A DNA stretch of 64,000 nt from Apteryx mantelli (Eukaryota > Chordata > Aves > Apterygiformes > Apterygidae). Shown piece after piece: positions 1 through 12,900 of the stretch. The DNA lies in NCBI RefSeq assembly GCF_036417845.1, contig NC_089978.1, positions 142,594,288 through 142,658,287 on the forward strand, in the 5' to 3' direction. Every line of letters starts with the position of its first letter. Within the stretch, counting starts at the first letter, position 1. The notes beneath the pieces are model-generated. The model had not been told where the DNA came from. It worked only from the letters and a program-made list of their open reading frames with translations, and did no database searches. The position numbers were made by a program, and so were the translations under genes.

Positions 1-319
1 GAGCTGTAGCTACTTTTTAGAGACAAATAAACACACACAGAAAAGCCTACCTACGAACGAAAGGGACAGACAGACCAAAACGAGCGAGTAATTCGCAGGA
101 TTATTCCTCTAAATACCTGCTAGAGAAATGCACCTTAGTTTTAACATAAAAAAAAGGGGGGGGGGAGGGTGGAAGCAGAGCAGGAGCGCATGGAGACAGT
201 TTCCCCGCTCATCTTTCCCAGCTGTTTCTCGTACATTCCCAACGCCTGGGAACAACCCGTTTTTCAGTGAATGCACCCTCCACCCCTCCGCAGACCTGGC
301 AAAAAGCAGGTAGCACTTT

Positions 320-480
320 TCCGCGGGGGCAGCCCCTCGTAGCAGCCATGCTGCGGGGGGGGGGGGGGTTGCGAGCCCGCCCCCGCGGAGGCGCCCGCTC
401 TCCCTGCGTGCCCGCGGTGCTGCGCTGCGCTGCGCGCGCCGGGGTGGCTGGTGGTTCTTCCCGCACCTGGGGGCTGCTGA
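320..480. promoter_or_regulatory. Small CpG-rich patch
   Basis: GC-rich DNA dense in CpG dinucleotides, including CGCG clusters and a 14-base G run at 355-368. It is too short to be a classical CpG island by length, but contrasts clearly with the surrounding DNA. It could be the edge of a larger island, a small promoter or an unmethylated regulatory element. No exon could be assigned to it. Confidence 0.4.
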
Positions 481-2804
481 TGCTGCTAACGGGGTTTTCA
501 GCTCGCCCCTGTCTGCGTCTCTTCCCCTCCTCATGCTTTGCACAGGGGAAGCAGGCGCTTGGCTTCTCCCTCAGTTAAGGACAAGTTTGCCTTTAAAAGG
601 GGGCTTTTAAAAAGGTGCTTTCACCTTCTCTCCTGATACCGCTTGAGAAAGTTTGGGGAAACAAGCAGCAAGTCCCTTACGGCCACTCTGCTTTTGGCAT
701 ACCAACCAAAAGGCTGTGAGACTTCTTCCAGCAGCACTTTTCCTGCGAAAAAGCAGGGTTTCTCTAAGAAAAGCCAGCAGGTCGCTGGTGGCAGCGTGCG
801 GGCGAGGCTCCGCACCTCACCTGCTTGGCAGGCGTACCCGCAACGGCTCTTCTGCCCCCATCGAACTGCCTCAGAAGGCAAAAGAGATTTTTTTAATTAA
901 AGGACCCATTTTGCAGCCAGCAGTAGGTCAAAGCAAATTGTCACCGAATATATGTAGGAAGGGTCATGTGAAAGCAAATTTGTCCTATTAATAGGACACA
1001 GGAAAAGACAGAAGAGCAAATGCGTGCCCTGGAGACAATGTAGGATGTTATTTGGGGTAATGGATTAAGGACAGACTTTGGAGCTCACTACTTAGTGGAT
1101 GCGCAAACACGTCGGTATTTTATGTTAAATAACATTTTAGAACCAGCTACTACGGCTTTGTTGGAAGGAAGCAGGGTTATTTGAAAGCAGTAGTAAAATG
1201 GAGAAAAAAAAAATACAGACGACAGCTCCCTGTTGGGAAGCTAATCAGCATTATAGATTGTAAACGTTCAACCATCAAGGACTGCTTTGCCACAATTAGT
1301 TTTAAATCATAAACATATAAATACAAGAACTAATTACAAGACCACATCGGAGTTTACCTAAAAATGACTAGAAAGTAAAAGACCACTCTCGAAAACTGGT
1401 TGTGTCTTACAATGAATCCTGTTGATACTAAAGAATAGTCGACTACAAAAAATGTGTCTGTGGAGAGAAACCAATGTCCCCAGGCTTAGAATGCAACACG
1501 TAATATGTTTCTAAAAATGCCGACCAGCTAATTGGTATTTTTTTCTAGTTAAATATTACAAAATAGAGGTTGAAACTGTAGATGTTAAAGATCTGCTAGT
1601 AACATGCAAAAGAACATTTAAAATACGACCTCAGCAGTTTAAGAAATAAACATTTTAGACAGGAAGACCACACTAGCTATTCATTCTCCCTAATTGGAAG
1701 CAATTGATTTTTAATGAAATGTTTTTACAACAGAGACTTCACAAAACAAGATTTCACTATTTTGGCTTACAAGTATTTTTTTTCGAATTCTGGCTCCTAC
1801 TGTTTTTACTTATTGCCCACTTTGTGTTCGTTGCTATTTATAAGAATTTCTGGAAGGAAAAAAAACGTAGAAGAGGACGAGGGGCCCGACCGTACTCCTT
1901 TACTTAAGTCAAAGACAAATTTTCTGTAGACTAAAATGGGCAGAATGAGGCCCTCCGAGAATTATTGCTGGATGTCCCCTGTTAAAGAGCTACGTTTATT
2001 TTCCCTTCTCACTTCAGCCTTGAGCGAATAGATTGACGCCAAGCCAAATACATATTACCTATTTCTTCCATGCGGGCGCATTATTACTATCGTTTGAAGC
2101 TTGGAGGCGATGATACCTTTCCAAGGAAAGAGCTGTTAAACCGGCAAGAAGTGCTGCTCGTTTGCGGTTCTGACTGACCCAGTCCCAAAAATCAGCGTGA
2201 TCTTTCCCTACCTTCTCCGTACACACCTTTGCCTTGTGCGGTGCTGGGGAAGCGGTGGGACCGGGCAAAGGGGACACGCGAGGCAACTGCCCGCTGTAGC
2301 GTTTGTCACCTCCGTTTGCACGGAGTAAAGCGTGATCCCCCGGCAGCGACACGGACGGACAAATGTATTAGCAGGCTCACACACCTGCCTGCTCGCTACT
2401 TTCTCAGTAAGCGGGTGTTCCCACACAGTAGAAACAAGGCAGTTGCTTTGCAACTGTTCTTACCAGCCAGAGTGAAAGAAACTTAAGCTGAATTAGCAAG
2501 TACCCCGAAATATTTTGCTTTCATTCATGCTTCTGATAGTTTTGTTAACGACCCATTAACTGTTTTAATGATCCATATAATTTCCACACCATTGCTCCGT
2601 GAAAATTATTATTTATCTGAAACTTCATTGCAATTTCCAGTCACTTTCCACTTACCGGGGTTATAATATATTCTATGAGGAATGCAAGAGTGCTCGAAAC
2701 AGAAAAACACAGAGTTGGTCAAACCTATTCAAAGATGAACACACACTTAGGCTCTCAATTCCATTTATAATATACAAATAAGTATTTTCCCACTTATTAA
2801 GCAC

Positions 2805-2915
2805 TCACTATTCCTGTTGATCTCAGTAGGAGCTGCTGTGTACTCAGCCCTTACGAAAAAACAGGCCACCTCTCAATAAAGGCCTATGGATTTAAATAGC
2901 CTAACTTTTAAGTAC
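2805..2915. repeat. Degraded ancient amniote-type interspersed repeat (family not named)
   Basis: The wording around TTGATCTCAGTAGGAGCTGC, then a tract resembling 'cagcacttctgaaaatcaggcca', then an AT-rich 'ggatttaaatagcctaact' section, resembles a very old dispersed sequence I associate with bird and reptile genomes. The copy is heavily mutated. The assignment rests on recalled pattern similarity, not on an alignment, and I cannot name the family. Confidence 0.35.
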
Positions 2916-4789
2916 CTACATTAACAAACAAGAAATCCTAACGACTTCGTTTCAATCCCCAATTCACTGTACCACGCTCCGAAGGTGACATAAACAGATG
3001 TGAGCACTGTAGAAAGAGTGTGCGAAAGTTAGAGTGTAAAAAGGTAGGCTATCATACAGGAGAAATGATTATAGGGGATGTTAGCATAGAGACAGCTGCA
3101 CTTTACAGTACGATCTGCAAACTCGCTCATTTTCTTTTTAAACGCTGCGAGTCTATTCCTAGGGTGGGTCTAAAAATACATATTCAGAGTGCTAAACTCA
3201 TTTGTAAATCGCTGCAGAATCGGGACCTACCTGCGGGCAGGGGACTTACAGAGCAAGGGGCAGCAACTGAGTATCGCACGGAAAAACTGCTGGGGGCCGG
3301 GAATCAAGTAATGCCGTGCGACACCGGCAATTTCTTTTTGTGCGGGTCTGGCCTGTGCCACGGATCAGATTTTTGCTCCGAGGCGGGTCATAAATAAAAC
3401 CTCAGTCCCCAAATGCTTAACTGTGATATGTCTGAAATCCAGTCCTGAGCCTAGCCTGCATCTTTCAAATGCAGTAAAATAAATTAAGCTCCCGCGGGAA
3501 CTGAAGAAAGCACAGCCCGAACCGTTTTGAAGGGTAAGAGCCGGCACTCCCCGCTCCTCCTGCCTCTGCTCGTGTCGGTGGGCTGCGCAAAACTGCAGGA
3601 TCGGGCCCGGCCAGTTTGATCCCTGATTGTTAAACTAGCAACACAAATAGTTTAAAAAAATGACAACAGACTTAAAGGAAAAACATTACCTCTGTTACGA
3701 TCTCAGGAAATAAAAAGGGGGGGGGGAAACAGATTAGAACCGGAGATCAGCAACACAATACTGCGTCTCCCTAATTACTGCACCGAACTGTTGCTCTTTT
3801 CTTCCACTACGTTCCCATCACGGAGGGAATGAACCTTTACTCGCCTTTTTGTCTGCAATTTCTTTTATTTTTCCTACACAAGGCAGGAATCACATATCTC
3901 TGTACTAGGCCTCTTAAAACGTCCTAAAATAGTTCAATGTTTAAATAACGGGTATGCCGAGGATTGAGATATTTTGACTGACATTTATGTGATTAAAACT
4001 GCATCTTCAAATACATCGGGACAAATTAGTCCCGGGGTAATGCAAAATCAGTAACAGAAGAAGCTTTTCTAGGCAAGCGCTGTCTTTATTTCTAGTATAT
4101 ACAGTGCTTAGTAAAATGGATTAAATACAGTGATCCCTCATAGAATCTAAGCCATATGATAAACTACAGTGATAAAATATGACTGTACCATTCCTTACAT
4201 AATACCTCCATATTCTTTTATAATGGTACATTCCTTAGTTATTAGCTATTCTCATGACTAGCGACTGCAGGGTTGGCAGAATTAAAATGTACAGCCTAAC
4301 CGAGGAAAAGTTTTAGATTGTGATAGAGAAAAATCCCAGTAATGAGCTACCTCTTCCAAAACAGTAAAAAATGCAGCGCTTAAGAGATTTACACACCGTC
4401 TCCTCTACCAATAAACTCTTAGAAATTGCAACGTGGCAGCAATATACGTGCTTTTAAATAATCGATATGATTTCAGCATCCTTGTCTTTAAAATATACTT
4501 CAAGGGCCCCTGAATATTGCGTGCTTTATTACTTAGGAGATAAAGGTCAGATAGCAGCATTCTGAATTTTCATACTTGGGTAATTTGTTAGAATTAACGA
4601 CTTAAAAAACGAAAAGAGATAAGAAATGAGAAAAGAGAGTCATTTCATATTAGCAGTATGAAGACATCCTTGCAATTTTAAGCAGTTAGCACGTATAGGC
4701 CCCAGTTCTGCATTTCTTGCACAGTGAAATATAATAACAACAATGGAGGGTATGATTACATCAAATAGCCATGAAAGCAAGCGACGCGA

Positions 4790-6905
4790 TTTCTTCGCGC
4801 TGCCTGTTTTTTTTTTACACTCCCCCCCCCGTGTAACAAGAGCGGGGCGCAGGCGGTGGGGCGGAGGTGCGCGTCGGGCCCCCAGCACCCCGCCGCGGAC
4901 GCGGAGGTTACGCCGCGGCGGGGCCGAGGCAAGGCGGCCGCCCGCGGGGCAAATGGCTCCGGGCGCGGTGCGATGAACACGGGTGCTTTCTGCTCCCCGC
5001 CTTGCGTCCACAAGCAATTTGTGTAAGGCAGCGCTTCGATCGTAACGAGTCGCCGCGAGGGAGGAGAAAAGGGATGCAACTGTCTGTCACAGGGCGACAA
5101 AGACTTTGCGCGCACACGCTCGCACAAAAAAAAGGCAGTTACAGCTCTCTGCACCCCACTTCAGTGCATGATGTCAACACGAGCGCTGGAGTTTCAAAGC
5201 GCCGAAAAGTATCCCCCCCCCAAAAAAAAAAAAAATCGAGGGAGGAAATCGTCCCGCTCGTCTTTATTCCAGAGAGAAGCCCTGACAAGAAAACAAGCCT
5301 GTCACCTAACCTGGTGGAGGGGAGGGAGGGCAAGAAAGTGAGGAGAGCGAAAATAAAGATGCCTGCGTGGTTTCTTCCGATCGCCTCCCTCTCACGCCTC
5401 TTTCAGCTGCTAGGAGCGTTTGTGGGGGTGGGCGCCGGGGCTGCTTTGGATCGCCACGGTGTGTGGGGGGGGGGGGGGGGGGAGGGAGACATCCGCAAAA
5501 GCTCCGTACTGCTCAACTGCTATTCGGTCTCCCTCGCCCCTCAAGAGGTGCCCTCCCCCCCCTCGGCCCGCTGGCGGCGGCCGCCCCGCTCCCTCCCGCC
5601 GAGCAGGTGGTCCGTTACGCGGAGAGTGCCGCGCGCTAACGGCAGCGCGAGGAGCCTCGGGCCCCGCGGGGGGGGGGGGGGTCACCCCTTCCTGCTCGTA
5701 GCGGCGGCGGGGCTCCCCGCTCCCCCGCATCTGCGGGCTCCGCCGCCCGCCCTTCATGCCGCTGCCTGCCTTTCCGGGCCCTGACGCCCCTCTGGCTTCC
5801 CTCCTAGCACTGGAGAAAAAGGGCGGGCTCGGCGCGGCCGCGTCCTGTCAGTGTGTGCGTGCGGCCGGGGCGGGGCGGGAGCCATCTGCCTCGTCGCTGC
5901 AGCCTTCGCCGACACGCACGTAGCGGGGAGGGGAGGGCACCGAAAGGGCCGAGGAAAGCCCCGAGCAGGCGAGGGGTGGGGAAAGAAAATGGAGGAGGAC
6001 GAGGCGAAGGCGGGCTGGGGGCCGGCTGTGAGCCCGGCGGCGGCAGCTGCGCCAGGTCCTGCAGCTGCATGGTGGCGGGCAGCGGGGAGAGCAGCGGCGG
6101 AGCCGGGGAGAAAGTGGGGGCACCCTCACCCACCGTTTCTTTTCCGCCTCCTGAGGATGACCGGGGTGTGTGTGGGGGGAGGTGTCAAGCTGGCAGCGAA
6201 AGCGATCCGAGCTTCGTGCCAAGCGGGGAAATGGAGCCTCCTCCCCCCCACCCGCCTCCCGGGCTACTCACACACGCTCCCACTGGCAACTGTTTTTCAG
6301 GCTGAGTTTACACAACGTTGTAGCAACAACTCGCCTTCCCCCCCCCAGAAGCCTCCCCCCCCCAATCCGTGTGTGGTCCGTCTGCGCTAGAAACTCGCGT
6401 GTAACCACACAGCGGTGCCGCCGCATCGGAAGTGGGGGGCTCGGTGCTGGCTCTGGGTGACCCCTGATCACCCGCGGCGTGACAGCTCCACGGTGCCGCG
6501 GCGCAGGAGGGTGCCCAAGCCGCCGCAGGAGCCCCTCCCCGGGCACACGAGCGGCGATGCCTCCCCGCTTCACCGGGTCGGTGCCGGAGGAGAGCAGGCT
6601 GGACGCTAATGCCGGCCCGAAACGGTTAAACCCTGCAGTGTACGGTTAAACGCTCTCTCGGACGGGCAACGTAAACAGCCGCTTCCAGAATATTCTCTGC
6701 GCGCTGACTGACAGGCTCGAGCAGCGGGCGCGGGGCGCCCTCTGCCGGCCACCGCGGGCGCCGCGCTACCGCGCCGGCCTCGTCCGCCACCCCCCGCTGC
6801 TCCTTCCGCGGGTCGGAGCCGCGGCGGGGAGGCCCCTGTCGCGGGAGTCCTGCCCCCTTGCTTCTGCTCGGTCCCGTCCGACCGGGGCGCCGGGCAGGCA
6901 GGCAA
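4790..6905. promoter_or_regulatory. Large CpG island (probable promoter region)
   Basis: Two GC-rich lobes, about 4790-5080 and 5400-6905, are packed with CpG and joined by a less dense link near 5080-5400. The island contains tandem GC boxes near 5866-5878 (GGGGCGGGGCGGG), an 18-G run at 5465-5482 and a 14-G run at 5668-5681. Long ORFs on both strands and in several frames (for example 4867-5784 and 5851-6390) are expected in such stop-poor GC-rich DNA; they encode low-complexity Pro/Ala/Gly/Arg protein with no recognisable domain and were not called. Unmethylated islands like this usually mark promoters, often of developmental genes. Direction of transcription cannot be read from the sequence. 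Confidence 0.75.
5465..5482 (+). repeat. 18-base poly-G run
   Basis: An uninterrupted G run inside the large CpG island, with a second 14-G run at 5668-5681. Such runs can form G-quadruplexes and are unstable in length. They are also places where assembled sequence is prone to length error. Confidence 0.9.
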
Positions 6906-9900
6906 AGGGGAAAACGACCGTTAAAAAAACCCTCACGGTTTAGGGGAAGAAATACACAGTTTTTAACGCTGATTCGATCTCCTGCAGTGTCAATGCCCCC
7001 CCCCCCACACACACACACATACTCGCTGTTTCTATGATTTTTCTCAAGATGGAAACAGCTTGGCTTTTTCTCTTATTTACCACCTGGGCATTTTAAGACA
7101 AAAATGCCGAATTTCTGGCTAAAGCCAAACTGAGCTGATGAGAAAAATCAGTATAGAATTTTATATTCTTTTTAAAAACATCTATCCAGTTTGTTAAGTC
7201 TTTCTCGATTGTTCATAGTTCCTTTGAAAGGGCTGTGAATATCAGATTGCAAATACCAAAAAAAAGTAAATTCAGCCTGTCTAATCTGTAATTTAAAATA
7301 TTCTTGTGATGTCACAAAATGATGGCTTATTAAATATTTTTATTTAATTAGGAAGTAGTAAGAGGATTTCATCAAGGAAAAAAATGAGGAAACTCGGTTT
7401 GAATTATTTATGTGCTGTGAACTACCATGATTTCTGCAGAAGCTTTTCAAATACAAAAATGCAGGCTTTACTCGGTTTTCATTTTTAGGCCCTAATTCTT
7501 AAATTATTCAGGCATGCAAATTCCTGTGGACAAGCATTAGTTATGCAGGTAATCAGGATTTTATTCCAAGTTTACTCTTAAAAAGCAAAAATTATTTGAT
7601 ACTGTATATACTATTCCTAAAACTTCCCTATGCACAAGCTCAGTAAACAGTATTTTAAAGTACAATATTGTTTTGGAATGACAGAAGAGTAGAAAGGGGT
7701 ATGTGTGAATTTGCACCCTCCATAAACTAAAGAACACAATTGCAGTATCACCAAGGTCAGTTAGAAAAACACTTCTCCACAAGAAATAGTAACAACCTCA
7801 ATCAGGATATAATACTCATTATACACTTCTTTTTGCAATGATGTGTACAAAAAGATGTACCACATCTTATGCCATGAAAAATGCTGGAAGGTCAGCCCTG
7901 TTTTAGACTAGGGAGAATTAGGAGGAAGACCCTTAATTCCAAATATTTTTAAAGCTGAGCTGACCTCTATCTTTGGATGCCATCCAATACTTCCAGAATC
8001 TATCTCCTGCAAAAATGAATTACATTTATTGCACAGCACTGTAACACTTTATTTTGCTGCCCTGCTACCTCTTACTTCACTGGCACTAAGACACTGAAGT
8101 GGCATTAGGAATCTCAGTTTAGATGCCAAAGCACACAACTCTAGCAGTGGGAGATTTTTATATGGAGAAGCTCACTTCTGTATGTAAATGCTGCACTGTA
8201 TCATTCAATAAATGATGCTGTGAGAAGGACCACATAATAATACCAACAGTAAGAACCATTTACATTTTCAAGTTTTGCGGTTGTAATCATAATCATATCC
8301 TTCGATTAGCAATCCCTTACTTACACTAGTTACACTAATATAGTTTCCAGATACAGAAGAGTCACTCTGTCTATAGTATGACTTATTCCAGCAGAACAAT
8401 GCTTCATTAAAAAATGGCTTTCTCCTGACCCTCAGACTAATATCTTTTAGTGCAGAGCTCAGCTTAAGTCCCTTAAAATAGTAAAAATTAGAACAGTAAG
8501 TGGTGGAAACCTGACAACTTCCATTATGTGTTGCACAGCTTTCCAAAATTCTTACTTTGGGTAATCTGCAGCGCCATCTTGTGTGAAAGGATGGACAAGT
8601 TATTATTACATAGTTTGATGATTGCCTGTGTCACTTGCAAGCTGTCAATCACTTCAGTGTTTCTGGCTTTAAGATATGATAAGTTATAAAATCAGCATGT
8701 ATGAATTGACATATTTTGAATACTGCTTAATCATCAGTCCCTTCAATAAGCTAAGGAAATAAAACCATACTATAAAAGAATGCCTTTTTGTAGTAGGAAA
8801 TGGGAATTGTTGTATGTCACTGTCAGAAGAATTGGATCTGAAGAATAAGGAGTAATGTTACTTTATTAGTGGTCCAAGGAGAAGTAAATCACTCTTTTAA
8901 ATACCAAAGGAATATTTTAAAATGTTGAGACAAGAGTTAGAGAGACCTATGAAATGAGATGTCTGAGTTCTTTGGAGGCTTAGTGAATCCTTCGTTTTTC
9001 CTTCCCCCACTGAATTTTAGTACCATTCCAATTGTTAAAGACACCCTCCAGGCAATAGGGAGTGGTCCATGCCATTAAAAAAGCTATTTTAATTCAGTCT
9101 AACAAAAATGAACTCCATCAACATGCGTCTCATTGCACATACAGCAAGTAAGAAAATCTTTTAGCTCCTTTCTACCAAAGTAGCTTCCTCAAGTCTCCTA
9201 CAACAGCCACTCCTTAAAGCCGAAAATACAAACAAACAACCCCCCAAACCACCTTTCCTGCACCAACCAGTGCTGGCAGATATCCAAAAGGAGAAGTGGA
9301 CCTCCTACTTTAATTGAGGTCTTATTATCTTAACGCACTGTCAAGACTGATAATTAAGCAGCATTTACAGTGTGTCAATTCTGACAATATTAAAAGGAAA
9401 AGACAGCACAGGGGGTGCTGGTACGGCAGGGAAAAAGTCTAAGTATTTTCTACACTTAATCAAATTCAGTTAGATGAACATTGTAAAGCAATTAATAATA
9501 AAGGTTTATTAGGGGCCTGGGCAGCCATAACTTCTCAAAAGCATTGAAAAAGCAATTAAAATATTAACCAGTTTCTGTTTAGTATTTTTTAGCCAGCTTA
9601 ATATGGAAATTTTCCTTAGGAAAAACTTCAAAGACATCCTGTTATGAACAGAACATAGAAGGCCAAGCTTATTCTTTGTTCTAAAGACAACTTCTGCAGT
9701 CTAGGGGAAACTGCTCAGAAAATAAACATGACTAAAAGAAATCACAACTAGAGAACCTGTATACTTGCATCTTCTGGTGACATTTTCTTGAGGTAGGAGA
9801 GGAAGGGAAGAGAGAGAAAGAGGGCGATTAAGCCCACTAAAAAAAGTGTGATTCAACCCATTGTTTGTGAAAGCATGATGAAATGTTAAATAATACACAC

Positions 9901-12900
9901 AAATTATCAAAACATCAACATTTCATTCTCTTTGCTTCACTATAAGGGTAAAGTATCATATACTGTCCTGCTTTTAGGACAGTTTACAGGTGATTTATGG
10001 AATGCACACACTTAGGACTTGCAAGCCGTAAAGCTGGATGTTATGCTGCAGTTAAATCAACATAGCCACCATGGTGTAAATCCCGTGTGGATATGTAGTA
10101 TTGGTGTGACTTTTAAAGAAACTTCCTGCCTAGGGAGAAAAGAGGGGGACCAGACATTGCTTCTTCTTCCTCATGTTGCATTCAGTTTCTCTGTAGGCAT
10201 TGTTTCTCCTGCCCTAGGGCTGGAAGCCACTTCCAGCTTTGGGTGGCTGGAAGAAGAAAGGCCAAGGAGCTGATTTTCAGTTGTGTGGAGTGAACAGCAA
10301 CAGATGGAGAAGCAGGAGACAAATGAATTGTTCCTTCCCTTCCCTTTCTGGATCCTTCCCTGGATTTAATTATCAAGGCGGTTTGTAGCTGTCGGCTGAT
10401 GGATGTGCAGTCTACCAGTGGCTGCTGGCTAATCCACTTTTAGGCTATATTAGATTGGTTGAAAAAAGATTAGACTAGATTAGATTAATTAATTGGATTA
10501 ATTAATTGGATTAGAATAATATTCCTCTGTAACATAAAACAATAGTGGGAGAATGAGAAGTCTGTGGAAGAAGTACTGCTTGTATCAGCAGAAGAACTTG
10601 AGGATTCTAAGGAGTAAACTTGAGTTTCAGTCATACTGGTATAGCACCGCAGAGTTAGAGATACACAAAGAGATGGCCTGGTTCTCATGAGATTGAGAAT
10701 TACATAAAAGAAAAAAATGAGAGGCAAAAATTAGCAAGAGACCAACAGGATATTTGGTCTTGTGGTTTAGTAGGAATCCAAATAGAGGATAATAAATTTG
10801 GGTTGTGTGGTCAGTAGCATCTTGTAAACCCAGATGCAAAACATACAGAGAGAATGGTAAAAACAGTAACAACTTGAAGAGAAATGGAGAGTTGTAGACC
10901 TATCAGAAGAAATACAAGTGAGCTCCTTTAAAAGAGTATGTGAGATTTACATAGCTGGATATGTGTCTTATGCCATGAGAATTTTGTGGGTTTGTGCATG
11001 TCAAGTTGTTTGTTATTAAATGCATCATGCGCCAATGAAAAAAAAAAAAAAGAGAACAGTGCGTAAACTAGAATCTATTCTAACACTGTATATCCATTCT
11101 CCTGCTCTTACCTCTGAGTAATGATTTACTCTTGAAGCAGTGATTTGGAGTTGAATCCTGAGTAAAACAAGGGATTGTCTGTATATCTTATGGTCCAAGG
11201 AAATTTGTTTAGTGTACAGGATTTTTTATATTTCATGCTCAGTGCAACAAAAACGTTGTTGGTTTTTTTGGCAGAGGTGTGCAAATTGTTTCCTTCTCAA
11301 TGGTATGTCTTTATCATTTGGAATTGTTTCCTTTTAGATATATCTACATATCAGTATTGCCATTATCTGAAGTGATTTATTCTGATCCAATCTACTCTTC
11401 CATTTTCTCTAAGAGACTGGAAAAGTATTTTTTCACAGACTGTTACACTGAGAAGTCATAATATAGTGTCTTTGGAAACTCCAGTGATCTTGGGAAAGAT
11501 GGGTAAATTATCATTTTAGTATCCAGTCTTTCTGAAGGGAGTAGAAACAGCCACCGAAGGCTGAGGCCTTGTACTTCCACAAAATTCCCTGAACAAGCCA
11601 ACAGTGATTCAGGGAATCTCCGTACATCTCCAAAATATATGTGGTGTCTTCAACAAGGTAAGCCTGATCACCTTCCTTGTTTCCATCTCTTGGGGGAAAC
11701 AGTAATTTTTCCCTGTTTGACCCATATCAGTAATTAAACAGATAAAGAAAGATACTGCTTAGGTCAGTATGTGAGAATACTTTTCCCTCCTTTCCCTATA
11801 AAGATCTACAGTTGAGACAGTCACCAGCATCTAGAGAAGGCTTCTTCAGGAGTGCCCTCATTGCAAGTTGCCTAAGACTGGCCAATATCTTGCCTTTTAT
11901 CTATGAAAGCATTAATAATCTTGTCAGTAATAATATCAATACATCCTTGCTGTTCTTTGCAAGTCATGAAGACAAAGGTCTAGCTCACAGTTTTGGCAAA
12001 ACCATCTCAAACATCCAAAGAGGATGCTATATTTATATCCTTTGGCTTTGTTATTGCTCCTTCTGTATCAGCCAAATCTACTGCATCCATTTAGGTTTCT
12101 CACAGCTAATAATATCACCACTGTCTTTCATAGCACTATTTATGAGCAGATAGCAAAGCATGTAGAGAAGGAACTAGCATCAGCATCCTCATCTCCTAGC
12201 TGAGGCAGGAGGCGGTGATGGGAAAGACTCATACAAAATCATTCAGGAGGCCAGTGATTCAGTGAGAGCACTAGGCATGTCAAGGTAAATACAGTACACC
12301 GTTTTTCCAGAGAAAAATTCATTAATGTCATGACAAAGGCAATGAACAATGATTAGTTGAGGTAACCTGTGTGGAAGCAATGTAAGGTAGAAGGCACCCA
12401 CTTGCCAGTCTTTTGTGTTCTATGAGTAAGGGAAGTATTATTTCATGACATTCTCAGCAGAATGCTCTGAAAGACAAAGAAAGTACTACATTTAAAACAA
12501 CTGGAACTGAGTGGGTCTATCAGCATCTACAAGAAGACTATCAGAAAAGCCACGCCAGTCTGAAGGAGAGGGGACAGAGTCTAATTTCAGAAAGGGAGCT
12601 AGCCATGGAAAATTATCACTAGAAACAGGGCCTTCTAGAACTACTGAATTTGCTATAGGATTACACTCTTGAACCTAAGCTTTTATTTTTATTTCTTAAA
12701 AAAAAATTGAGCTGTTGAGTTAAAAATAAATTCCTAGAAATGCCAAAGAAGTGCCTTATTTCCTGTATATTTTTAATATAGTTGTTCTTTTTATCAGAGT
12801 GCTTCTCTTTCTTTTGATTCCAAAATCTTTCTTTCCTTCACTCCCATTCCAAGTAACACATCTATTTTCTTTTCATTGCTTGCCGACTCTCTTCTCCACC

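Larger units (their letters stand above)
1..4780. other. Unique noncoding DNA upstream of the first large CpG island
   Basis: No convincing gene is visible. The stretch is low in recognisable interspersed repeats and keeps scattered CpGs, unlike the AT-rich blocks further right. It contains a short CpG-rich patch near 320-480, a 14-G run at 355-368, a 10-G run at 3717-3726, an old repeat-like block near 2805-2915 and a pair of CATTCCTTA motifs at 4189 and 4229. ORFs here are under 130 codons, lack recognisable domains and overlap on both strands. It may be upstream or intronic DNA of a gene whose exons are elsewhere. Confidence 0.5.

Noticed and set aside
4867..5784. 305-codon plus-strand ORF in the large CpG island
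   Set aside because: Same pattern: it translates poly-G and poly-A runs, shows no recognised domain and is overlapped on both strands.
5851..6390. 179-codon ORF, with an ATGGAGGAGGACGAG start inside it at 5989
   Set aside because: The acidic MEEDEAK start looked gene-like, but the following sequence is Ala/Gly/Pro-rich without domain, and competing frames are equally open. A first exon cannot be excluded but is not supported.
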